DNA of 28,929 bases from a virus. The stretch spans positions 1 to 28,929 of the IMG/VR virus record IMGVR_UViG_3300042475_000803; one strand, written 5' to 3'. Positions 22,842 to 28,929 of this stretch are shown here, piece by piece; the first letter of the stretch is position 1, and every line of letters begins with the position of its first letter. The notes under the pieces are model-generated. The model was given only the letters and a program-made list of their open reading frames with translations, searched no databases and was not told where the DNA came from. A program made the translations under genes and the position numbers.

Positions 22842-23341
22842 GAGAAGTATTTGAAGGTAAGACTGTGTCTATAGTCGGAAACGCAAGAAGTCTTTTTGAT
22901 AAAACATATGGTAAAGAAATAGACTCTGCACAGGTCGTTTGCAGGATCAAACGTGGCTTCTTTATGTTAAAACCAGAAGATATTAAGTCTCATGGTAAGA
23001 GAACAGATGTCTGGTTTTTAAACTGGTTTAAGACTATGAAGCCAAATAGAGTTACGAATAAAACTTGTGATCATATAGTTGAGATACTGCATCATCCTGA
23101 GATAGACGTCGAGTGGTTAAGAAACGATCTCGGTCATCATCGCCCATCAACAGGATTGAGGATACTTCATTTGATCTCTCTTTACAATCCAGATCAAGTA
23201 AACGTATATGGTTACGACTGGAAAGCGACTTCTTCTTTTCACGATAGAAAACTTCACGACGACCGACATGATTTCGCTCTTGAAAAGCAATACTGCATAA
23301 ATAAATTTTTCAGCAACAAAAAGTTTGTGTTAAGACAATGA
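22838..23341 (+). CDS. GT29 sialyltransferase-like protein (copy 2)
   Basis: This 167-residue paralogue of the genes at 16387 and 23338 has motif L KTVSIVGNARSLFDKTYG followed by EID..QVVCRIKRG. Motif S is PSTGLRILHLI...VNVYGYDWK, and the HxxxxE is H144...E149 (HDFALEKQYC). A conserved FLNWF-type segment follows motif L. It is the shortest of the three. It is translationally coupled to copy 3 (ATGA), so these two look like a tandem duplication. Confidence 0.78.
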   Translation: MREVFEGKTVSIVGNARSLFDKTYGKEIDSAQVVCRIKRGFFMLKPEDIKSHGKRTDVWFLNWFKTMKPNRVTNKTCDHIVEILHHPEIDVEWLRNDLGHHRPSTGLRILHLISLYNPDQVNVYGYDWKATSSFHDRKLHDDRHDFALEKQYCINKFFSNKKFVLRQ

Positions 23342-23898
23342 AAGAATGGTTTAAAAGTAAAACGGTTGCCGTGATAGGCAACTCGATGGCACTCTTTGGT
23401 AAGAGTTACGGCGAAGAGATTGATGCACACGATGTTGTTGTGCGCATCAATAAAGCAGCGATGTTATACACGCGTCAAGAGGTAAGTAAGAGCCACGGAA
23501 CGAAAACCAACGTCTGGGTCTTTTGGAATGCTGCTGAGTATAAGTCTTTCTTTAATAAGATACCTAAACATATTAAAAAGATGCATGCTGGCCATCAGGG
23601 AAGAACACCAAGTAACATACATGCAGTCGACTTTGTTTATCCGGAAAATCTGTATAAAGAGTTAAAGAAGCATTCTGGTAAATACAGTAACCCAACAACG
23701 GGTCTAATTTTTCTAGACTACTTATCAACTTGTAACCCAAAGCACGTAGATGTGTATGGTTTTGATTGGAAAGAGACTGCAACGTTTACAGATCCTGAAA
23801 TGAAGAGAGAAAAGACGTGCCCTCACGACTATCCAACAGAGAAGGAATACTGCGCAAAGAACTTCTTCTCAAAGGATAATTTTACTTTAAGAGACTGA
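23338..23898 (+). CDS. GT29 sialyltransferase-like protein (copy 3)
   Basis: This 186-residue paralogue has motif L KTVAVIGNSMALFGKSYG followed by EIDAHDVVVRINKA. Motif S is NPTTGLIFLDYLS...VDVYGFDWK, and the HxxxxE is H163...E168 (HDYPTEKEYC). Its N-terminus MKEWF is identical to that of copy 1, suggesting common descent of the first and third. It ends the glycan cassette; a late promoter starts four bases after its stop. Confidence 0.8.
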   Translation: MKEWFKSKTVAVIGNSMALFGKSYGEEIDAHDVVVRINKAAMLYTRQEVSKSHGTKTNVWVFWNAAEYKSFFNKIPKHIKKMHAGHQGRTPSNIHAVDFVYPENLYKELKKHSGKYSNPTTGLIFLDYLSTCNPKHVDVYGFDWKETATFTDPEMKREKTCPHDYPTEKEYCAKNFFSKDNFTLRD

Positions 23899-23901
23899 TA
23901 T

Positions 23902-23909
23902 TATAAATA
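23902..23909 (+). promoter_or_regulatory. T4-type late promoter
   Basis: An exact TATAAATA lies 28 bases before the ATG of the large nucleotidyltransferase-containing gene, directly after the glycan cassette. It would start the run of late internal-protein genes. Confidence 0.8.
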
Positions 23910-23936
23910 GAAAGAACATACTCCTTAGAGGACAAG

Positions 23937-26405
23937 ATGGACGACAATAAAAAGATTGATCCAAAGAAAAAGAAGCAAAAAAGCTTTAAAGAATTTGACC
24001 CAACAAAATACATAGAAACAGAGCCAACTATGAACGAAGCTGCAAGAGGTGTGGCTGTCGTTAGTTTTGGTCGTTTTAATCCAATTACAACCGGTCATGA
24101 AAAGTTAGTCAACACCGTCATGTCTGAAGCGATTAAGCGTAAGGGCGAACCTGCGATCTATATGTCTCATACACAAGATCCTAAAAAGAACCCGCTATCG
24201 TACAATCAGAAGATATCTCTCGGTCAATCTGCATTTGGCAAGATCGTTAAAAAGTCTACATCAAAAACACTCATAGAAGTAGCCAAAGAGCTCTCAGGAA
24301 AATATTCGGAACTCGTAATCGTTGTCGGTTCGGATCGAGTCAATGAATTTGAGACTCTTATGAATAAGTATAACGGAAAAGAATACAATTTTGAGAATAT
24401 ATCAGTAGTATCTGCCGGAGAAAGAGATCCGGATTCTGACGATGTTTCTGGTATGTCAGCATCAAAGATGAGATCTCTTGCAGCTAAGAAGGACCTTGAA
24501 GCTTTTAAGAACGGTCTTCCAAAAAAGTTAAAATCGTCAGCTAAGAAAGTGTATGACATGGTTAGAAACGGAATGAACATGACAGAAAGCACTGAAGAAG
24601 TAGTTTTAGAAGCAGCACCTCTTACTCTTGCTCAAAGACGTAAACGTGGTCTTATAATGAAACGTTATAAGACAAAGATAAAGGCTGCTCGTGAGAGAGC
24701 TAAGAGAAAGATGGCGCCAAAAGAAAACCTTCTTAAGAGAGCAAGAAAGCGAGCTTTAGAAGTTATTCGTGATCGCCTTATGAAGAACAAGAAGTATTCG
24801 GAAATGTCTCCTGCCGAAAAGATCAATCTAGACGCAAGACTTGCAAAAGTACCTAAGGCAGTCATTGGTCGTATTGCAGCAAAGCTTCTTCCTAAAGTTC
24901 GTGCCGCAGAAAAAGAAAGACTAAAGAATGTCCTTGCGCCTAAACAAGAATCTTTAGATACTGCGTTCGAAACTTTCTTAGAATCAAGAACCGTTAAACC
25001 GCAGGACAAAGACGTGGCACATATGCCGGGTTCGCAGCCTAAGGGATACTATGCTGGCGTTAAATCAAGTGTAAAGGATGATCGTGCTAGACACTTCGCA
25101 AAGTATTCTAAAAAGAGCGACGATGAGCAATCATCATATAAGCCAGCGCCTGGTGATAAAGGTGCTAAGACGAAGCCATCGGTTCACACAACAAAATTTA
25201 AACAGATGTTTGGCGAGTCTCTTAACGAAGCTTCACAGGCAGATACTAAGTTTCGTAAGAGACCGCATATGGCACTAGAAAAGAATGGTTCTGTTAAGTT
25301 TGATAAAAGATTTAAGATCTTTAAGAAACAGATTAACGAGAGCCACGAAGATTTTTCGTTTGAAATACTCGGTCTCATGGAAGATGTTGATAACTTTGTC
25401 ATGTCTGAAGAGTACGATGTTCTTATGGAAAATAATCCAGAAGAAGCTCTCAAGAATAAAGCCGAAAAGAGCGGAATATCATACGGAATACTTAAGAAGG
25501 TGTTCGATCGTGGTGTAGCTGCTTGGAGAACTGGACACCGTCCAGGTACGACTCCAACTCAGTGGGGTCTCGCAAGAGTTAACTCGTTTGCCACAAAAGG
25601 CAAGGGTACTTGGGGTAAGGCAGACTCAGATCTTGCTGCTAAAGTAAGAAGCGAAGCAGTATCGCCAACAGCAGTTCATCCTTTTGTCCACATAAAGGAC
25701 CCTGATAAAGCAGTTAAGATACCAAAGGCTCTAAAGCACAAGCTAGGTGTTGGTCTAACTCCAAAGCATATGATGATGCATGGAAGTAAAGCAATCGACT
25801 TAGATGTTGATGGCGACGTGGATAAGTTTGATAAGACTACACCAGACGAAATCACTGGTACAGAGAAGAAGAACCTTACTCGTCAAATGCAAAAGAAGTA
25901 TTCTGGAGAAGTCAAAACAGGTAAGATCGGAAACGCTTTTGAATCTGTTGACGAAGGCGTAGAACAAGCAAAGATGAAGATGAAGATCTCTCAAGAAAAG
26001 ATGGCTGATGCAAGAAGGCACGATCGTATGCTTGATGCTGCAAAGCAAAGAGATAAATCTTCAAGCAAGAATCTATCTCGAGATATTCAAGAAGGTGATC
26101 CGAACCCTCATAATCGTGAGGATGGGACCGATAAGCTAGTCAAGACTTATAAGAAAGATACGCCCGGAGAGAAATCCCTTAAAGAGTTTATGCTCGCAGG
26201 ATCGTTTGGCACATTCAAGAGAGGCGATAGAGTTCGTTTTACGAAACACTCGATGGATATGTTCGACGGTCAACTACGTAAGGGTACTGTAGTAGGCGGA
26301 GACATTTCTTGGCTAAGAGTAAGAGACGACGACGGTACACTATATAAAGTTCGCCATTACAACGCAGCTGCCGTCAATAACGACGATCCAGCCAATAAGT
26401 TTTAA
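23937..26405 (+). CDS. Large multidomain virion protein with cytidylyltransferase-like domain
   Basis: This 822-residue protein has a Lys-rich N-terminus containing KSFKEF and a TMNEA site. A nucleotidyltransferase-like domain follows at about 40-200, with GRFNPITTGH at 45-54 (variant of HxGH) and SGMSASKMR (variant of ISSTxxR), as in NMN or pantetheine-phosphate adenylyltransferases. Next come a Lys/Arg-rich helical region, the module VKPQDKDVAHMPGSQPKGYY, GVAAWRTGHRPGTTPTQWG at about 528, and a predicted EF-hand-like loop DLDVDGDVDKFD (621-632). A C-terminal SH3/KOW-like strand set (FKRGDRVRFT...) ends the protein. I/L-x-E or N/D-E-A/S sites recur between blocks, consistent with prohead protease processing. 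It is probably a packaged core protein; whether the nucleotidyltransferase is active is unknown. Confidence 0.75.
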   Translation: MDDNKKIDPKKKKQKSFKEFDPTKYIETEPTMNEAARGVAVVSFGRFNPITTGHEKLVNTVMSEAIKRKGEPAIYMSHTQDPKKNPLSYNQKISLGQSAFGKIVKKSTSKTLIEVAKELSGKYSELVIVVGSDRVNEFETLMNKYNGKEYNFENISVVSAGERDPDSDDVSGMSASKMRSLAAKKDLEAFKNGLPKKLKSSAKKVYDMVRNGMNMTESTEEVVLEAAPLTLAQRRKRGLIMKRYKTKIKAARERAKRKMAPKENLLKRARKRALEVIRDRLMKNKKYSEMSPAEKINLDARLAKVPKAVIGRIAAKLLPKVRAAEKERLKNVLAPKQESLDTAFETFLESRTVKPQDKDVAHMPGSQPKGYYAGVKSSVKDDRARHFAKYSKKSDDEQSSYKPAPGDKGAKTKPSVHTTKFKQMFGESLNEASQADTKFRKRPHMALEKNGSVKFDKRFKIFKKQINESHEDFSFEILGLMEDVDNFVMSEEYDVLMENNPEEALKNKAEKSGISYGILKKVFDRGVAAWRTGHRPGTTPTQWGLARVNSFATKGKGTWGKADSDLAAKVRSEAVSPTAVHPFVHIKDPDKAVKIPKALKHKLGVGLTPKHMMMHGSKAIDLDVDGDVDKFDKTTPDEITGTEKKNLTRQMQKKYSGEVKTGKIGNAFESVDEGVEQAKMKMKISQEKMADARRHDRMLDAAKQRDKSSSKNLSRDIQEGDPNPHNREDGTDKLVKTYKKDTPGEKSLKEFMLAGSFGTFKRGDRVRFTKHSMDMFDGQLRKGTVVGGDISWLRVRDDDGTLYKVRHYNAAAVNNDDPANKF

Positions 26406-26414
26406 GAGGATAAA

Positions 26415-27212
26415 ATGAAATCTTTTAAGAAGTTTGTAAAAGAAGCATGCTGGACTGGATACAAGCAGGTTGGCATCAAAGAAAAGAATGGACGTAAAGT
26501 TCCTAATTGTGTTCCAGAAGAAGCTGATGTTGACGAAGCATATGTTCATACTGATTTTACTGATAAAACAACCCCAATGGGGAATAGAAAGGCATATGCA
26601 GCTGCAAAAGCAAATGATGAAAAGAAACCAGTTTCTTTAAAAAAGGCTCCTTGGGATAAGAAGAACGAAGAAGTTCAACTAGATGAAGTATCCGATAAGA
26701 AGCTAGATGTGTATCGTCAGAAGGCATTTGCGGATCAACCATCTGGTGACGATGGTTCTGACAAGTATCGTAAGCGCAAGTTTGGTCGTGACCTAGCATT
26801 CGCTAAACAAACTGGTAGAGCTAAAGTTCTTGCTACAAAGGAATCTGTCGAAGAGCTTGATGAGCTTTCACCGAACACGCTTTCTTCTTATGCAAGTAAA
26901 GCTAACATAGACGCGTCAAAAGCTAGAAGTCATATGAGAGTTTCCGCTGGTGGAAAAGATTTTGCTACTCATAAGAAAAGATACGATAAGAGAACCGCCG
27001 GTGCTGTGAGGGCAGGAGAAAAGTATCGCAAGTTAGTAGCCAGAGAAGAAATCAAACTTGATGAAGCTTCAGATCTTCGCATCACCAAGGTCTACAATAA
27101 GTTTCCTAAGAAAGCGACCTATGCAGTTCACTCACCAGATCGCAAGTACTACAAAGAGTTTGACTCAATGGAAAAAGCAAAAGCTCATCACGCAGAAAAG
27201 ACAGGTAAGTAA
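26415..27212 (+). CDS. Capsid-targeted internal protein with LDE-repeat modules
   Basis: The N-terminus MKSFKKFVKE (then A) fits the capsid-targeting pattern. CWTGYKQVG...GRKVPNCVPEE follows, a block seen in marine phage proteins. After that the sequence is a low-complexity, very basic helical chain. It carries repeated segments EEVQLDEVSDKKLDVYRQKA, EELDELSPNTLSSYASKA and EEIKLDEAS, which match (I/L)-x-E prohead cleavage sites followed by a helix. The C-terminus (ITKVYNKFPKKATYAVHSPD) is a small beta-domain. The total is 265 aa. It is likely packaged and cut into peptides; no enzyme is recognised. Confidence 0.75.
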   Translation: MKSFKKFVKEACWTGYKQVGIKEKNGRKVPNCVPEEADVDEAYVHTDFTDKTTPMGNRKAYAAAKANDEKKPVSLKKAPWDKKNEEVQLDEVSDKKLDVYRQKAFADQPSGDDGSDKYRKRKFGRDLAFAKQTGRAKVLATKESVEELDELSPNTLSSYASKANIDASKARSHMRVSAGGKDFATHKKRYDKRTAGAVRAGEKYRKLVAREEIKLDEASDLRITKVYNKFPKKATYAVHSPDRKYYKEFDSMEKAKAHHAEKTGK

Positions 27213-27213
27213 A

Positions 27214-27492
27214 ATGAAATCTTTTAAGGAATTCGTAGAACATCCAAACTGCGGAACGCCAGACTGCTGCGGACAATGCAGCACCGTCTCGGAAGCCGAG
27301 TCTTGGGAAGCAGGATACAAGCGTCGTGTCGTAAAGACTACGAGTGCTGAGCATAAAGAAAAGGGAATGAACTGGCGCATCAAGGGTAAAGAGCGCCCAG
27401 AGATCTCAATCAAGCTCTATAAAGAAAAGCCATCACAGGCAGAGTTCAATAAGCAGATGCGTCGAGTCGCCGGCCACGAGTTTGGTGGATAA
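27214..27492 (+). CDS. Capsid-targeted internal protein with Cys cluster
   Basis: The true start is ATG 27214, one base after the previous stop (TAA AATG); an in-frame ATG at 27058 would overlap the upstream gene by 155 bases. The N-terminus MKSFKEFVEHP follows the capsid-targeting pattern with one deviation (Glu at 9, not 10). HPNCGTPDCCGQC next offers four Cys and a His in 13 residues, a possible metal-binding knuckle. The 92-aa chain is basic, with KERPEISIKLYKEKPS in the C-terminal half. Its stop overlaps the next gene (TAATG). Function unknown. Confidence 0.7.
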   Translation: MKSFKEFVEHPNCGTPDCCGQCSTVSEAESWEAGYKRRVVKTTSAEHKEKGMNWRIKGKERPEISIKLYKEKPSQAEFNKQMRRVAGHEFGG

Positions 27493-27785
27493 TGATTCGT
27501 TTTAGTCAATACATCTCAGAAGCATATTTTGTTCAATATGTCCGTGATAAAGATATTGACGTATTAAAGTTGCGTGATACCAATCAAAGAGGCTGGGTTG
27601 AGGTTCGCGGTAAAAAGAACTATGAAGTTACATATGATAAGAACGATCCTATGCACAAAGCTATCGACGGTTTAGGCAAGGCAGCAAGTATATCAGATCT
27701 GATGAATGGTGATGTAGTAAGTATCAATCCTCATCATCCTCATGGTAAAAAAGCAATCGAAAACATCCAAAGGTTAATGAAATGA
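27492..27785 (+). CDS. Capsid-targeted internal protein (97 aa)
   Basis: The N-terminus MIRFSQYISE (then A) is an exact fit to the capsid-targeting pattern, with the expected cleavage after ISE. The remainder has strands GWVEVRGKKNYEVTY and a helix/strand C-terminus with a His-rich SINPHHPHGKK. Start and stop overlap both neighbours. No family is recognised. It is likely a small head-internal protein. Confidence 0.7.
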   Translation: MIRFSQYISEAYFVQYVRDKDIDVLKLRDTNQRGWVEVRGKKNYEVTYDKNDPMHKAIDGLGKAASISDLMNGDVVSINPHHPHGKKAIENIQRLMK

Positions 27786-28090
27786 AGACGTTTAAGCAGT
27801 TTCTCGAAGAAAAGGATCCTCGTATCGAGAGAGCAGGAGTTGCCGGTTTCAATAAGCCAAAGGCGACTCCTAGTCATCCAGAAAAGAGTCACATAGTCGT
27901 TGCAAAGTCCGGCGATCAAGTAAAGACGATCCGCTTTGGACAGCAAGGAGCCGAGACTGCGGGTGATCCTAAGGAAGGCGAATCCGAAAGAATGAAGATG
28001 AAGAGAAAGTCTTTCAAAGCTCGTCACGGTAAGAATATCGCTAAGGGAAAAATGTCGGCTGCTTATTGGGCCGATAAAGTTAAGTGGTAA
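27782..28090 (+). CDS. Capsid-targeted internal protein (102 aa), basic
   Basis: The N-terminus MKTFKQFLEE fits the capsid-targeting pattern, followed by KDPRIERAGVAGFNKPK. The body has HIVVAKSGDQVKTIRFGQQG, KSFKARHGKN and a C-terminal MSAAYWADKVKW, a module recurring in marine phage virion-type proteins. It is Lys/Arg-rich, as expected of a DNA-associated internal protein. ATG 27782 overlaps the previous stop. Confidence 0.72.
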   Translation: MKTFKQFLEEKDPRIERAGVAGFNKPKATPSHPEKSHIVVAKSGDQVKTIRFGQQGAETAGDPKEGESERMKMKRKSFKARHGKNIAKGKMSAAYWADKVKW

Positions 28091-28097
28091 CTACTTT

Positions 28098-28105
28098 TAT
28101 AAATA
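28098..28105 (+). promoter_or_regulatory. T4-type late promoter
   Basis: An exact TATAAATA begins eight bases after the previous stop and 69 bases before the last gene. The gap 28091-28166 holds nothing else recognisable apart from an AAGGACA ribosome binding site at 28154-28160. Confidence 0.78.
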
Positions 28106-28166
28106 AAGTAAGTAGATCTAGTATCAGCAATTCATGTTAGGCAATCAATTTCTAAGGACAGAATAA

Positions 28167-28929
28167 ATGAAGAGATTCAAATCTTATATTAACGAATCAG
28201 TTGAGCTCGATGAGTCAATCACGAAAATGTCTGATGCTCGTCTCAAGTTTCACGTTTTGAAAAATGTACCACATGGTAGCTATACCAAAAAAGAGCTATC
28301 GGCAGAACACGATCGTCGTAGAAAGACCCAAGGGCCTGCATATATGGCCGTAAAACCTTCACTCAACGAAGAAAATATTGATGAAGCAGTAAATGCTAAA
28401 AAGATTGCTGCAGATCATGACGCTGGTCATTCGATTGACGTTATTGTCCAAAAGCATCTCAATAAAAAGGGTGATAACAAGGATGAGATTCTAAAAGCTA
28501 TTCAAGCTCACCGCTGGAATAAGCGTATGAAGAAAGAAGAAGCTGAACTTGACGAAGTTTCACAGGAGACGCTCCGTAATTATCACGCGAAGGCTGCTCT
28601 CGATTTAAGAAAGAAAAGAGAAAAACTTGATAAGGGTACTCTGACCTCTAAAGATTATAAGCAGGGACAAAACCGCGTAACTGGTTTGAATAGAGCTGCC
28701 AATAAAATGGAAGAAGTTGAACTTGATGAAGCTCGTAAGAGCGACTCATATCAATTTACTCACAAACCAGGCGATGCTGAATCTGAAAAAAGATTAGCCG
28801 ACCTTAAAAAGTCAGTAAAAGGTACTGGTAAGCGTGTTGTACTACAAGGTCGTTTGGGTAAAGACAATCCTAACGCACATAAGTATTCTAAGGATGCACC
28901 TAGTGCGAAATACAACTACGGCAAGCGCG
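28167..28929 (+). CDS. Capsid-targeted internal protein with LDE repeats, 3' partial
   Basis: The frame starts at ATG 28167, after AAGGACA, and runs open to the window end (254 codons seen). The N-terminus MKRFKSYINE (then S) fits the capsid-targeting pattern. Repeated segments follow: SVELDES, EENIDEAVNAKK, EEAELDEVSQETLRNYHAKA, EEVELDEARKS. Each puts an (I/L)-D-E site before a helix, as in the protein at 26415. The chain is Lys-rich. It is predicted to be packaged and processed by the prohead protease; no enzymatic domain is seen in the part present. Confidence 0.72.
   Translation, partial: MKRFKSYINESVELDESITKMSDARLKFHVLKNVPHGSYTKKELSAEHDRRRKTQGPAYMAVKPSLNEENIDEAVNAKKIAADHDAGHSIDVIVQKHLNKKGDNKDEILKAIQAHRWNKRMKKEEAELDEVSQETLRNYHAKAALDLRKKREKLDKGTLTSKDYKQGQNRVTGLNRAANKMEEVELDEARKSDSYQFTHKPGDAESEKRLADLKKSVKGTGKRVVLQGRLGKDNPNAHKYSKDAPSAKYNYGKR

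Overview
This window looks like part of the genome of a T4-like marine myovirus. All recognisable genes lie on the + strand, most of them overlapping at their stop and start codons. It carries the T4 replication and late-transcription block in T4 order (33-59-32, then uvsX-41), exact T4-type late promoters (TATAAATA), and many proteins whose N-terminus resembles the T4 capsid-targeting peptide. No photosynthesis gene is seen. The host is more likely a marine alphaproteobacterium than a cyanobacterium: the bilin reductase has the PcyX/PcyA-type Asp-His pair, and DUF1127-like, DUF3563-like and phasin-like small proteins are present. The host assignment is inference.

Layout. (1) 1-2219: a surface/adhesin-like protein with a discoidin domain and curlin-like repeats, and two small unknowns. 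(2) 2248-5764: a signalling and tetrapyrrole cassette with a CHASE2 class III adenylate cyclase, a phasin-like protein, heme oxygenase and a ferredoxin-dependent bilin reductase (PcyX type). (3) 5766-10977: early replication genes (small ORFs, gp33, gp59, gp32, a conserved small protein, UvsX, gp41, a conserved small protein). Near-consensus sigma70 promoters lie inside the genes just upstream of ho1, 33/59, 32 and 41. (4) 10994-15448: a late operon encoding three overlapping enzyme-like proteins with capsid-targeting N-termini (a PD-(D/E)XK nuclease-like protein, a HAD phosphatase and a ligase-like nucleotidyltransferase), then a fibre-like virion protein. (5) 15449-16366: a regulatory gap and an operon of very small proteins that ends in a tandemly duplicated terminator. 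(6) 16387-23898: a ten-gene glycan cassette with three GT29 sialyltransferase-like proteins, four other glycosyltransferases, GDP-mannose 4,6-dehydratase, a ColD-like PLP 3-dehydratase with His in place of the Schiff-base Lys, and a short-chain dehydrogenase. (7) 23902-28929: a late region with a large nucleotidyltransferase-containing protein and a run of small proteins with capsid-targeting-like N-termini, the last cut by the window end.

How the parts may work together (inference). The early block would take over replication, while ho1-pcyX, possibly with the cAMP cyclase, would alter host bilin and second-messenger pools. The glycan cassette could remodel the virion or host surface. The late capsid-targeted proteins would be packaged, trimmed by a gp21-type prohead protease, and possibly injected with the DNA. 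The most striking hypothesis is a packaged, co-translated nucleic-acid-processing trio (nuclease, phosphatase, ligase-like). No tRNA, CRISPR array, insertion sequence or integration module was seen.
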